Below, piece by piece: positions 10,300-21,708 of a stretch of 64,000 nt of DNA. The notes beneath the pieces were generated by a model. The model searched no databases, was not told the origin of the DNA, and saw only the letters and a list, made by a program, of their open reading frames with translations. Source of the stretch: Perognathus longimembris pacificus (taxonomy: Eukaryota; Chordata; Mammalia; Rodentia; Heteromyidae); contig NC_063169.1 in NCBI RefSeq assembly GCF_023159225.1, positions 58,677,934 to 58,741,933 of the forward strand. The letters are read 5' to 3'. Position numbers and translations under genes: made by a program. Position 1 is the first letter of the stretch, and the number at the start of each line of letters is the position of its first letter.

Positions 10300-11917
10300 T
10301 CATCAGTGCTTGCTTTGCTCCAGGTCTTTTGTGCTTCCACTTAGAGTTTCACATTGGTGCATAGATTTCTAGTTCAGTGAAGAAAGATATTGGAGTTTTT
10401 ATGAGGACTGCATTATGTCTGTAGATTCTTTTTGGAAGTATTACATAGACATTTTCATAGTATTAATTTTGACAACCCAATACAATAGTAGTGCAATAAC
10501 ACTTCTTCAGCTTTCAGCTTTCCTTTTTATTTTTTTTAAAGCGCTTAGCTTGGCGAAGTGTTTGTCAGTCTTACTGTTTTTGAAGAACCAATTTTCATTT
10601 TTCATGTGGTACTAGGATTTTAAAAAGTTTCCCCGCTTCTTCAATGACCCACAAGTCATTAAGCAGTTCGATCTCTGCTTTGAACATGTGTTGTAATATC
10701 TTTCCAGTTTTATTCCATTGTGATATGATAGAATGGGAGCATTTAAATTTTTTGCATCTTTTAAAGATTCTTTTTATGCTGCAAAATATCTTTAGAAAAT
10801 TTCATGGACTGCTGAAAAGAATGCATAGTGTCCGGCTATTGATATTCTGCAGATGTCTATTAAGTCCATTTGGCCTTTAATGTCATTTAATTCTGATGTG
10901 TTTTTTTCATCAACTTTTGTCTAGATGATACGCCAGTGAGGGCGAATATTGGAGTCACTGTTACTGTTTGGGGGTCTGTCTGTGCTTTTATGTCCAGTAG
11001 GATTTTTTTTTATATTTTAATTAGGTGTGTCAGCATTTGGTTTGTAAAAGCTTACAGTTACTCCTTTTTATTGAGTTGTTCCCTTTATCAATATGATCTT
11101 TGTCTCTTTTAACTAGTTTTGCTTGGAAGTCTGTTTTGTCAGAGATGAATGTTCTTGTTCCTCCTTGCTTTCAAACTACATTTTCATGGAAAAACATTTT
11201 CTATCCTTTTACTCTAAACCGATGTTTGTCTTTACCAGTGATGTGTTTCTTGTAGGGGACAAATGGTTTGCTTTTGTCTTTTAAAAGCAACTTGCCAATC
11301 TGTACCTTTTGATTGAAGAATTTCCTATCTTTTTTTTTTTGATTCTGTAATGTTTTCTTTCTTCTTAATCCTCATTTGTTAAATGACTTGTCTGGTGAGA
11401 ATTTTTCTTACCTGTATTTTCCTGGTTGCATTTATCTTTTTCTGTGCAAAGGATTCCTTTAAAGATCTTCTGCAGTGAGGATTTAGTGGTCATGATTCCT
11501 TTTGGTTTGGTTTATTTTGCAGTATTTTTATTTCTTCTTCAATTTTAATGGCAGGTTTCCTGGATACTATACTCTAGATTGACAGTTACAAACTTTCACA
11601 GTTTACAACATATTTGTATTTGTTTTTCTTTCTTTATCATTATCTGAATATTCTAATTCATATGCCTTGTCCTCAGGGGCTAATATTTTGTCTTCTATTT
11701 GATCCAGTCTACTGCACAGAGTTTCAACTGAAATTTTTAATTGCATTGTTTGACCTTTCATTTCTAGAATTTCCCCCCCAGGATCTTCATATCTTTACTA
11801 AATTTCTCTTTCATGCCCTATATTGTTTCTTTATTTTTTATTCAGCTGTTTATTTGCATTCTCTTTTGCTTCATTCATGTGTTTATAGATGTCTTCTTTA
11901 ATTTCACTAATTGTTGG
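10300..11917 (-). mobile_element. Old LINE-1 fragment
   Basis: T-rich on the + strand, with phrases typical of antisense mammalian L1M-type elements, such as agtctgttttgtcagagatg near 11,130 and the cttttgattgaagaatttc stretch near 11,310. Full of stops and indels; a SINE interrupts it at 11918-12105 and related sequence may continue to about 12,360. Confidence 0.6.
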
Positions 11918-12105
11918 GTGTTTGGTTTGGTTTTCCTAGCTCTGGGGCTTGAATTCAATGCTTTGCACTCTTGCTTGGCTTGCTTGTTTATGGCTGATGC
12001 TCTATCATTTTTTGTCAGTTAATTGGACAAGAAGTCTCACACGCGTTTCTCCCTCAATTAGCTCCTGTCCTCAGCCTCCTGAGTAGCCAGGATTTCTGGC
12101 TCACT
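11918..12105 (-). repeat. B1-ID composite SINE inside a LINE-1
   Basis: Antisense: tctggggcttgaattcaatg and cctcctgagtagccaggatt. It splits the L1 fragment on the left from T-rich L1-like sequence on the right. Confidence 0.65.
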
Positions 12106-12367
12106 GATCATTCTTATAATTGTTCTTTTGAAATTGGGGTGAATTGGGGGGGGGTGGATTTTATTCATGTCTCTATCCTCAGTGTCCATTAGTGTCAGGT
12201 TGTTGCCTTCTGAATGAGGTATGATGTCTCTCTTTCTTTTTTTCATATCTCTACATTTTGCATTGCACATATGAATCCAAGTCATTGGAGATTTTTAACC
12301 ATCTGCAGTCTTCTAGTTGATGTATTTTCAGCGTCAGCATGACGCTGCTGTATAGTTCTTCATCATG
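12106..12367. other. T-rich stretch between SINEs, probable LINE-1 continuation
   Basis: T-rich, lies between two SINEs and is in line with the LINE-1 fragment on the left. I see no gene. Confidence 0.35.
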
Positions 12368-12450
12368 TGACTGGGGAATAGCTCAATAGCTCATCTTTTG
12401 CCTGTGTGCTTAGGGCAACAGGCCTAACTCCCAGCACTACTCAGCTAGGA
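12368..12450 (+). repeat. ID-like SINE, diverged
   Basis: ctggggaatagctcaatagc followed by ctaactcccagcactactca. Confidence 0.45.
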
Positions 12451-12647
12451 GAAAACAAGCTAGTTTCTTATAATTCCTAGTATAACTGTTGTTATATGTG
12501 GGTTGAGGGAAGGTCTTGTCAAGTGTCAGTTTAATTCATCTCTGAGTATTTTATACCTTCTCTCTGACTTCTTTGATGTACTAGTTATTTAAGAGTGTGT
12601 TTTGACTTTCACAAATTGTGAATTTTCCAGTTTCAATTTTGTTGTTG

Positions 12648-12840
12648 ATTCCTCCCTCCCTTCCTCCCTCCCTCCCACTCTCCCTCTCTCCCTCCCTCCC
12701 TCCCTCCCCCTCCCTTCTCTCTATCCCTCTCTCTTTCCCTTCCTTTCCCTCCCTTTCTCTCCTTTTATCTCCCTTTCCCTTTCCCTTTCTCTTCCCTTCC
12801 CTTCCCTTCCCTTCCCTTCCCTTCCTTTCCCTTCCCTTCC
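12648..12840. repeat. (CCTTCC)n pyrimidine microsatellite
   Basis: Almost pure pyrimidine for about 190 bases, ending in regular CCCTT units at 12793-12839. The Pro/Leu/Ser open frames across it are repeat products. Confidence 0.95.
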
Positions 12841-13040
12841 GGCTTCATTCTCATTTGTGTTGCTTTCTTGTCAATTACTCTACTACTTGAGCCACACCTC
12901 CAGCCCAGATCCCTCTTGATTATTTCAGAAATGGGTGTAGCAGACCTTTCTTCCTGTTCTGGTTTTGAACTTTAATTCTCTGGATCTTAGTGTGTGAACA
13001 ACTAGCACCTTAGTCCAACAAATGTGAACCATGAGCAGCT
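12841..13040 (-). repeat. B1-ID composite SINE, diverged
   Basis: Antisense: ctacttgagccacacctcca; the B1 half is poor. The pyrimidine microsatellite lies at its A-tail end. Confidence 0.55.
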
Positions 13041-14100
13041 GTCTAATGTTAGTGATTTCTAATTTTATGAGTTTTCTATTTTAATCTGAGAAAACAGTTT
13101 GCACAATGTCTACCTTTTTAATTTGTTGAGACTTAATTTGTGATCTAACATGGTCATAATGGAGTGCTCCATGTGCACGTGACAAGAGTGTGTATGTTAT
13201 TAGATAAGTAATCTATGTATGTCTGTTCGACCTATTGTGCTTTTCCCTATTTTTTGCTTATCTCTATGTTGTTCTAGACATTATTTACAGTGGGGAATTA
13301 AAGTTCCAAGCTACTACTGTATAACTGTTTATTATCCATTGTTGCTTCATATATTTTCAAGGTCTTTCAGTAGGCTCCTAATTGTTATAACTTACTGCAT
13401 TGAACCTTTTATTAATATGCCTTCTGTATCATTTATCCTTTTTCCCATTAAAGTCTATTTATGGCCACTTCTGTTATTTTTTTAGTAACTATTTGTAAAC
13501 TGCAACATTTATGTTATGTTTTTGGATCTTAGGGCAGTCTCTTATATACAGCATCTAGTTAGATTAAGTTTTGTGTATTCTACCAGTCTCTGTCTTTTGA
13601 TTGAAGTTTTATCCATTTTTGTGTAAGGTAACTACTGATAGGAAATGGTAGCTGTCATTTTGCTGTTTGTCTCTTGTATAATTTCTTTACTGTATTCACT
13701 GTGTGTAGTTGTTATTCATTTGTAAATATGTTACAGCTATTTTCTTTGTAATTATCATGCTTGTTACATTTAACATCCTAACACTATAGTATGTTAATGT
13801 GAATTTGTAAGAGCTTATCTTCATTAACAGCAAACTGAGCTCCTTTGACAATTCATTTTCCACACCTTTTTGTTGTTGGTATTATAAAAGTATGTTTTTG
13901 TACATTGTATGCTCAAACCTAAACTAATAATTCTTTAAAACTTATTAGTTTCTTGAATTATGTAGGCAGCAAAATGTGGAGTTCCAAGCTAAAGCTTTCT
14001 TAGTGCTAACTTTTGTTTTCCATATATTTCCCTTTATAGAGTAATTCACACACCTTGGAGTCACTATGTAGTGTTCTTTAATTTTCCAAATTTAATAAAA
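13041..14100 (-). mobile_element. Old LINE-1 fragment
   Basis: Antisense L1-like text on the + strand, including gacctattgtgcttttccct near 13,231, a gggaattaaagttccaagct segment, and the cagtctctgtcttttgattg segment near 13,584. Degraded. It resembles the fragment at 10.3-11.9 kb in part, so these are either two copies or one broken copy. Confidence 0.6.
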
Positions 14101-14342
14101 TTATAACTATAAACATCTAAGAAGTACTCCAAGCAAGATGAACTCATGGATACTTCCACCAAGATACAATTAAACTTTTTAAAGACAAAGAAAGAACTTT
14201 AAAAACAGCAAAAGGAAATCAATTCGTCAAATACACAGAGATCCTCAATAAAACACAACCAGCAGTTTATATTCACCTGAAACTTTCATGGCCAGAAGAA
14301 ACTGGGCCTACATGTTCAACGTATTAAAATAAAAAGTCATCT

Positions 14343-14555
14343 AAGGCCGGGAATGTGTATTAGTGGTAGAGTGCTTGCGTAGCATGTGTGAAACCCTGGG
14401 TTTGATTCCTCAGTACCACATACACAGAAAAAGCCAAAAGTGGGGCGGTGGCTCAAGTGGTAGAGTTGTTAGCCTTGAACAAAAGAAGCTCAGGGACAGT
14501 GCTCAGGCCCTGAGTTCAAGCTCCAGGACTGCCCCGCCCCCCCCCAAAAGTCATC
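14343..14555 (+). repeat. Dimeric ID SINE (IDL type)
   Basis: First unit with gtggtagagtgcttgcgtag and B-box gggtttgattcc; second with ggtggctcaagtggtagagt and ccctgagttcaagctccagg; ends in a C/A run. Confidence 0.85.
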
Positions 14556-14559
14556 TAAG

Positions 14560-15008
14560 AGTTCTTCTCTCTGGTAAACAGTCCTTCAAAATAAGGGCGA
14601 AATTAAGACATTTCTAGGCAAACAGAAGCTAAGAAAGTTTGTTATCAGAAGACCTGACTTACAAGAAATGCTTAAAGTTTTCTGGTTATCTTGTGATTTT
14701 ATCCCTGAAAACTAGACATTGGAATCTACAAGTGGCTGACTCTGAAGATTAATTCTTCCCTTCTCCAGAATTTGCTGACTTTGAAACAAAAATATTGTTG
14801 TTTTTGTAGATTATCTCTGTTTTCTTAATCGGCCTAAGGTATAAACCTGAGGTCTTTTCTGAACCTGTCTTTCCTTCCTAGGCCAGACATGTTTATGCTA
14901 CAATTTTCATGCATATGTAGTTTTTTTTAATATCCTAATTTCTATTGCCTACTTCCCCCAAAGGAAAAAGAGACAAAAATGAAGAAGTTGGGGAGACCTT
15001 GGCTCTAC
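14560..15008. other. Unique intronic sequence, no gene seen
   Basis: AT-rich sequence between two SINEs in the long ZC2HC1B intron. Confidence 0.5.
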
Positions 15009-15009
15009 T

Positions 15010-15273
15010 TTTTTTGGGGGGGAGGGGGTCAGTCATGGGGCTTGTCCGTGAGTTGTTTTGGGGTTTTTTTCCCCCTCAAGGCTAATTCTCTACCACTTTG
15101 AGCCACAGAGACACTTCCCATTTTCTAGTGGCTCATTGGAGATAAGTGTCTCATGGACTTTCTTGCCCTGGCTGAATTTGAACTGTGATCCTCAGATCTC
15201 AACCTCCTGAGTGGCTAGGGTTATACCTCCTGAGTGGCTAGGATTATAGGCGTGAGCCACCAGTATCTGGCAA
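15010..15273 (-). repeat. B1-ID composite SINE with internal 23-bp duplication
   Basis: Antisense composite (ctttgagccacagagacact ... aggcgtgagccaccagtatc). A 23-bp unit acctcctgagtggctaggg plus ttat is present twice (15202-15224 and 15225-15247). Confidence 0.85.
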
Positions 15274-15279
15274 CCCTGT

Positions 15280-16560
15280 CTCTTTTAATCCCCTAGAAGT
15301 CACTTCAGCCAGAAAAGGAAATTGCAGCAATGGATGGAGATGCAAGAGTAATAGCTACCTGCTTCACTGCCTGTACCTTATGATCAGAAAACAGTCCGTA
15401 GTCAGAGTACAGGTCCCTCTCTTCCACAAATCAAGTTTAGAAACATGTGCAAAGCTGCCTACCACATGGCTGATGGGTGGGGGGTGCATCCTTGCTACTA
15501 TACTAAGAGTTGAAATGGGTGAAATGAACTGCCTTTTATACCATTCAAGCTTTCCCCTAGAAGTTCCAAGCATTCAACAGATTCCAGAGCTCCACGGAAA
15601 TTAAATCAGACAGATTCTGCCAGTGTGGCTGTGTCTCAATGGGGGAAAGAGACAGGGGGGTTGTGGTACCTCCCTCTCAGCAGGATTCTGAATTTGTGTT
15701 CATTCTCTCCTCAGCTGTGCAGGTGTGTAACCCTGAAATAGGGTTCCATTTTCACGAAGAAAAATACAACTCAAAGTATTGACTGACAGTAGAAGTATAG
15801 TAAAACTTGGACTAAAATGCGATTTCTAAAACTTAATGGTTCCTGTCAGTTTTTTTTTTTAATACTGTGACTTCTTTCTCTCAGGGAGTATCTGATAACA
15901 CTTAAAAGGTGAAGTGTGGAGTCAATTTGCCAAGGACTGGATAACTTGGACAGTGTGCAAAGTTGGCTCTGAGTAGAGCACCGAAGTCTAGCACCTCAGA
16001 TCTCTAATGCAGGGAGCTTGGGAAAAGATGGAAAATGGGAAAAGCCAGCATGCATGTTGAGTGCAGCCAAAAAACAGTAGTTTCCTCCCTTGAGGGGCAA
16101 TTGCTTTCAAGTATTGAATGGAGAGGGCTCCATTTGATTCCCTGCTCTGAAACCCCTCTCTATGGAGAGTCTATCCTTTCACCCCTAATAAACATTCTCT
16201 GTCTACTTTAAAACACAAAAGAAAATAAGGCAAATAAAATAATAATAATACATTTAAGATGCAGAGAAAAATCACTGACTGCTCTTCACTGTTGTACAAC
16301 AGGCCTGTGTGTGAGTCCGGATCACTCACTGTCTATTCCTTTGTGTCACCTGTGTTAACATGAGGATCTGTTGGTAAATGTGCTGGCCTTGGTTCAAATG
16401 TGTCCCCTATAATTCCTGTGTTGAAAACTTCTTCCCAAACACAGTATTGGGAGGTAGGGCTTCTGAGAGATGAGTGTTACCAGCACTCTGTCCTCAAAAT
16501 GGATCGCTGTTATCTTGGAGTGGGTTCTCACAATGAGGCTTGCATAAGAGGATGAGTGAA
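15280..16560. other. Unique intronic sequence, no gene seen
   Basis: Mixed sequence in the long ZC2HC1B intron. A pair of opposing short open frames at 15364-15604 has no recognisable product. Confidence 0.5.
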
Positions 16561-16578
16561 GCCTTATCTTTTTCTCTT

Positions 16579-16582
<4 letters not shown>

Positions 16583-16622
<40 letters not shown>
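16583..16622. repeat. (CA)n microsatellite
   Basis: 20 CA units. Confidence 0.95.
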
Positions 16623-16624
<2 letters not shown>

Positions 16625-16729
16625 CTTTCTGCCATGAGGGCACTAGGGTCTTCCTACCATTGGTCACAGGCCACAGGATTGCAAAACCTCCAGAAGTGAA
16701 GAAATAAATAACCATCAAAAATAAATCCA

Positions 16730-16895
16730 GCCAGATGCCAGGGCTCAAGCTTGTAATCATAGCTATTCATGGGGCTGAGATTCCAAGATTGCACAAATAG
16801 CCAGAAGTGGAGCTGTGATTCAAGTGGTGGAATGTTAGCCGTGAGCAAAAAAGCTCAGGGACAGCACGCAGGTCCTGAGTTCAAGTTCCCGTTCA

Positions 16896-16900
<5 letters not shown>
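16730..16900 (+). repeat. B1-ID composite SINE, internally deleted
   Basis: Head ccagccagatgccagggctc, then directly the ID half with gctgtgattcaagtggtgga and cctgagttcaagttcccgtt. The middle of the usual element is missing. Confidence 0.75.

Positions 16901-16976
<76 letters not shown>
16901..16976. repeat. (CT)n(CA)n compound microsatellite
   Basis: 20 CT units followed by about 17 CA units, at the 3' end of a SINE. Confidence 0.95.
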
Positions 16977-16979
<3 letters not shown>

Positions 16980-17295
16980 CTGGCTGGGTGCAATAGCTCA
17001 TGTTTATAATTGCAGGTACTTGGAAGGTGGAGATCAGTAGGACTGTAAGGCCAGCCTTGGCAAAACCAACACGCCATGTATGATGGTGCATCTGTGGTCC
17101 TAGCTATTCAGAAGACCCTAAGGAGGAAAATCTTGGTCCTCCATCAGCTCCCTGGTAAAAATGTGAGACCCTACCTGAAGAATGACTACAGAGAAAAATA
17201 AGGGTTGGGGACATAGCTCAAGTGGTAGACCATCTGATTAGCAAACTTGAGACCCCAAGTTCAAACCCCAGTGTCACCAAAAAGAAAAAACAAAT
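16980..17295 (+). repeat. Dimeric B1 plus ID SINE
   Basis: ggctgggtgcaatagctcat, a second B1-like half near 17075, then an ID tail ggggacatagctcaagtggt with B-box-like aagttcaaaccccagtgtca. Confidence 0.75.
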
Positions 17296-17299
17296 CTAG

Positions 17300-18050
17300 C
17301 CTAAGAACTTCTGTCACAGAAGCATGAAAAAAGACTACAACAGAAATTGGTACCAATACACCCACAGTTACTATAACACATAAGTAAAACGCACATTTCT
17401 GCTAATGTGGAAGTGTCTTTGAAACTGTACTGTCTGGAAGAATTCATTGCCTGGTACGGCAGGATCCTGTACCCCCCCCCCCAATTCTGATGTGTAGTAT
17501 CCCTTATCCTCCAGAGTTAGGGCTCCAGTGGGCCTCAGCGTGTCCCAGCTACTGCTGTGGAGGGTGTAATCCGTGAACAGCATCTCCCTCGTCTTGATTC
17601 CACAGGAGGCCTGGTGCCCAGGTTGTCTCAGCCTCTTCTTCAAATGGACACAGCGTGGGTCCCAGGTAGAAACTTTCATGGGAGTAGACAGCAAGGGAGA
17701 GTTTCCACGAGGGCAAAGCCTAATGGAGCCCTAGGACTGAGGCCACCACAGAGTCCTTACCAGGGCAGTGCATAATGGGACTGAGACACCAGAACTGTGG
17801 GGCCACCAGCCTAGAAAAGCTGCAAACCCTCAGAGACTCCAACCCTCAGAGCCTCTGGGAGCGCTGAGCACAGCTCAGCCACATGAGTGGGGCTGCCTGA
17901 GGCCTTGGGGCCAGGTTCTGCTCCAGTGTGTCCAGAATGTAAGTCATGGAGTCAAAGGAGCTTCTCCCTGAGTTTTAAGATATGTTGTTCTCCCTCTGGG
18001 TTCTGGACTCACTGGAAAATAGTTAACCTTTCTCTCTTCCCTCTTTCTCC
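17300..18050. other. Unique intronic sequence, no gene seen
   Basis: Moderately GC-rich around 17,450-17,950, with several overlapping open frames on both strands. No recognisable protein and no splice logic. Confidence 0.5.
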
Positions 18051-18054
18051 CTTT

Positions 18055-18302
18055 TGTTTTATTTAGTCTGTTTTGGGACTTGAATTCATGGCCTGGGCAT
18101 TGTCTCTGTCTCCTTTGCTCAAGCCTAGCACTCCTTGAGCCACAGCACCACTGCTGGTTTTCTGGTGGCTAATTGGCAATAAAGAGTCTCATGAACTTTC
18201 CTACCCAGGCTGGCTTCAAACCATGATCCTTAGATCTCAACCTCCTGAGTAGCTAGGATTATAGGTGTGTTAGAATTACAGGCATGAGCCACCAGCACCC
18301 AA
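18055..18302 (-). repeat. B1-ID composite SINE
   Basis: Antisense: ctccttgagccacagcacca, cctcctgagtagctaggatt, ending aggcatgagccaccagcacc. The stretch aggattataggtgtgttaga shows a small local duplication. Confidence 0.85.
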
Positions 18303-18531
18303 ATTCTTTCTCCCTTTTAGAATGAGAATGCTACCCCTCTCCCTTCCTTTTTTTCCTCCCCCACCTTGCCCTCTGTCTTCTCTCTTCTGCCATGGGGTAA
18401 CAATAAGAAGACCCTCCCTCAGTATGGGTCCCTTGAATTTGGACTTGAATTTGGACTTCTCAGCTACCCGAATCATAAAAAACACTATCCTCTCTTTAGA
18501 AATGATCCAGCCCTGGATATTCTGCTATAGC

Positions 18532-18532
<1 letters not shown>

Positions 18533-18587
<55 letters not shown>
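18533..18587. repeat. (AC)n microsatellite
   Basis: About 27 AC units. Confidence 0.95.
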
Positions 18588-18590
<3 letters not shown>

Positions 18591-18719
18591 TTGCTAATCA
18601 GCAGTTTAAGCTACTTGGTGTTAACTCTTTATAATGTCTATTTATAGTGTCCTATAACTCCAATTGTTGTCTTCTAGCTAGTGGTTAACCTCTATATTAA
18701 TCTATTTCCAGAATTTTTA

Positions 18720-18935
18720 AAATTGTTGTTCTGGTCCTGGGGCTTGAAATCAGGGGCTGGGCACGATATCTCAACTTTTTTGCTCAAGGCTAGTGGTCTA
18801 CCACCATAGCTCCACTTCTGGGTTTTGGGTGAGAGTCTCACAGACTTTCCTGCCAGAGTTGACTTCAAACCACAGTCCTCAGATCTCAGCCTCCTGAGCA
18901 GCTAGGATTATAGACCTGAGACACCAGTCTTAAAC
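18720..18935 (-). repeat. B1-ID composite SINE
   Basis: Antisense: cctggggcttgaaatcaggg, cctcctgagcagctaggatt, then acctgagacaccagtc. Confidence 0.8.
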
Positions 18936-18939
18936 CTAC

Positions 18940-19503
18940 AATAAATTTCTTGTGGCTGGGTACATTATCAAGAAAAGTGGTTTACTTAGCCCATGATTGT
19001 GGAGGCTGATTGCCCATGGTAAGGCAAGAAGCCAGAGGGGAGGAGCCAGCCTTGCCCTTTTTTATAACAATTTTCAGGAAAGATGGGGTTTCAGAAAACT
19101 ACTTCACCCCTTTCCTAGGGTGATACCCATCAGCTCCCATGAAGTTTTAATTCTGCAAGGTCCCATCATTTCTTCATGTTGTTAAACTGGTGACCAAGCT
19201 TCTAACACAAGAACCCTAGGGGTTACACCTAGAGGTACCTCAGTGAGAAACTGTCCTAACCTCTGGCCTTCAGTGTTCCTCGGTCTTTAGAAAAGATAGC
19301 ATGTATCACCTCCCATGTCTAACACCTTGTTTCAAATGCACAGCAGTGAGAGATGTGTGCCTGCGTCAGTCACAGAACTTAGCTCTCAGAGTCCTGGGGG
19401 AAAGTCCACCATGCTCAGGAAAATCCCTACCTTCAGAGGGCAGAGGTGACACTCAATGAAGTTCAGAATTCATGGGATCAGTAATAAAATAGTATGCATA
19501 GTT
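18940..19503. other. Unique intronic sequence left of the LTR
   Basis: Nothing recognised. It ends at the GTTTTC target copy of the solo LTR. Confidence 0.5.
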
Positions 19504-19509
19504 GTTTTC

Positions 19510-20048
19510 TGTGAGACCCTTTCACCCTCCTGCGTGTTCCGCCCCTTCCCGCAGGTGGAACAGCTGGAGTGTGGTCTCACGTGCAAGCCTTGGACTGTGT
19601 GTGTAGACGCAAAGAAGCCCACCCCCCTCTTACGCTCAAGAATGAGGACGCAGGACACTTGGGCGTTCTCGGGAAAGCTTCACGGAATTCCCCCCGATTT
19701 AATCAGGGGAGGGGTTTATATGACAGTAATGGCGGCAGGAAGGGGCGGGATCTGGAGTGGCTAGCTAGAGGCTAGTGACAGGCTACCTGAGCTGTCCATC
19801 AGAGTGACGTCACGGAACTTCCCCCGGAGGCGGAGATCACAGCCCACAGGGTCCGCCCTTCTGGACTCCCCCGGTGCCATTTTGACATACACCGTGCTCC
19901 GAGATGGGAGACGGGGCTGGTTGGAGCCGCCTTTCCGGTTCCGGACCTGGCGGAAAAGGTAGGAGTGGTTAACAGCTACGCAGCCCCAGGGCGGGAGAAG
20001 GGGCGGCCTCTCAGGACCGCCCCCTCAATGCCAAGCCGATGCCCAACA
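19510..20048 (-). mobile_element. Solo LTR of an ERVK/IAP-like endogenous retrovirus
   Basis: A 539-bp GC-rich element flanked by the perfect 6-bp duplication GTTTTC (19504-19509 and 20049-20054). On the - strand it begins TGTTGGGCATC and ends GTCTCACA, the TG...CA ends of a provirus LTR; TGTTGGG is the usual start of IAP-type class II LTRs, and 6 bp is the usual target duplication of that class. Inside are a CRE motif TGACGTCA (19805-19812), a TATA-like box (19715-19721) and an ATTAAA poly(A) signal (19698-19703), in the order U3-R-U5 for the - strand. No viral genes remain: the two target copies directly bracket one LTR, so it arose by LTR-LTR recombination. It sits antisense in the last visible intron of ZC2HC1B. 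Confidence 0.85.
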
Positions 20049-20339
20049 GTTTTCTATACCCAATGGATCATTAAAAGTCTAAGAGTCCAGTCCACAATCC
20101 TATGTAATATTGAGTTAGGATAGAAAAGTCGTGTGCGAATACAAGAAAGAAGGAACCTTCCCCCAGAGGATCTCGTGGGCTTGGTGACAGTGGGGGTGGG
20201 GGGTGAGGGAGGGTGGGATCAGCTTTCCTGAAGAACTTTCAGATGAGCTACACTTTGGGTAGGGAAGAAATACTGAAGAACAAATGTGCAAACATAAGAA
20301 AAGTGCAGAAAGTAGCAGGAAAGTAGATTCAGGAAACGA

Positions 20340-20500
20340 CTGGTGTGTTCAGCCAAAGCAAGTGAAGAGTTAGTGTGTTATGGGTAGGCAAGGGAGGGGA
20401 AAACTGGGAGAGAGCCAGGTGACATTGCTCGAAAAGAAATGTACTCTTTGCCTGACTTGTGTACATCACCTTTATAATAATAATATAAATGGGGGAGGAG
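20340..20500 (+). mobile_element. Probable lineage-specific LINE-1 3' end
   Basis: G-rich tract, then aagaaatgtactctttgcct and the terminus gtacatcacctttataataa. Same family as 4330-4540, with a short internal deletion. Confidence 0.45.
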
Positions 20501-20824
20501 ATAAAAGAGTTGGAGTATAGTGAGGAACAAAAGCTGGAACCGAGAGCTAATGCCACAGGAAGGTGTTTACTGAGAGCCAGGGAGACACGGTGAGTATAGG
20601 TCCCTTGTGTGGACATGGGTGTCACCTGCTCTAGCACCCAGAATATCAGAAACATCTGCGAGTGTTGGGCAGTTCTGACAGCCCAGAAAGGGAATCACAC
20701 TTCCAGGTCTTTGTGCTCTGGTTATTTGTTACTTAGTAGCTTTTTGAAGCTAGTCTGGACCACGATCTTTCTCTATGTTATACTTCCAGCCATCACTGAG
20801 ATGACATAGACCCACGACCATACC

Positions 20825-20945
20825 CAGCTTCTGATTGAGATGGAGCCTCATAAGCATTTTTCTTGGGCTGGTTTTGAACCATAATCCTCTTGATCTCTGC
20901 CTCTTGAGTAGGTGGGATTACAGGTAGGAGCCAATGGCACCAGGG
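20825..20945 (-). repeat. B1-like SINE
   Basis: Antisense B1 head only: tcttgagtaggtgggattac, then aggagccaatggcaccaggg. Confidence 0.65.
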
Positions 20946-20949
20946 AAAG

Positions 20950-21708
20950 TCTCTGTTTTTCTTTCTGGCTTCCACTGGGGTTTTATGTAGTTAAACATCT
21001 TAAGAATGGCCTCCAGATCCCACTCTTCACCTATTGAATTGGGTGGCGAATATTTTTATTAAGAAAATGTCTGGCACTTTATTTGGGTAAACCAAGCACG
21101 GTAAGTTCTTTCTATTCCTGCATCCTGAGACTGTTTGCTTTACGATTTCCTTGTGGCCACCTCTTCATAAAACACTGCAGGATTGGAAAGGAAGCCATGA
21201 AGCCAGGGGAAAGTCAATTCTTCTTGCAGAGGATTCTGTGAGACTCATTCCCCATACAATGGGCTGAAAACCAAAGAGAGAGAGAGCTCTCCCTCCCTCC
21301 GGTTTCTAACACCCCTCCCACCACACCCTAGGGGTCATTCTTATCCTTCAGGAGGCTTGCCAAGCCCTTTCTGAGAGTTGGAAAAGAATTGAGGAGACAT
21401 GAACTCTACTGGGAGCCCATTTTGGAAGTAGGGGCCCAAGTAGAGAAGGACATTAAGATCATGTTATATATGTGGTTGCATATTTGAAGTAGCAGTTCAA
21501 AGTTCATGAGTACACAAAGAGCTGGGGTGATCAGTATTTGGTGCTCCCTATTTTCCTTATTAGTACACTAAGTGGGAAAGTAAGTATTGGTTTATAGCTG
21601 CCTAAAAACGAGGGGACTTTAGGATGCAATGTAGACATTTCACAACCACCCCCCCCCCTTTGGGAATAGTCTGCTTTGACATAATAACAAATCTGTTTGT
21701 TTGCAAAG
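20950..21708. other. Intronic sequence before the last visible ZC2HC1B exon
   Basis: Unique sequence with a C11 run near 21,650. It ends in the acceptor gtttgcaaag. Confidence 0.6.

Noticed and set aside
12602..12919. Pro/Leu/Ser-rich open frames
   Set aside because: Product of the pyrimidine microsatellite.
19456..19775. Open frames across the GC-rich segment, considered as a CpG-island promoter or gene
   Set aside because: The segment is the solo LTR with target duplications; the open frames are incidental, and no viral gene remains.
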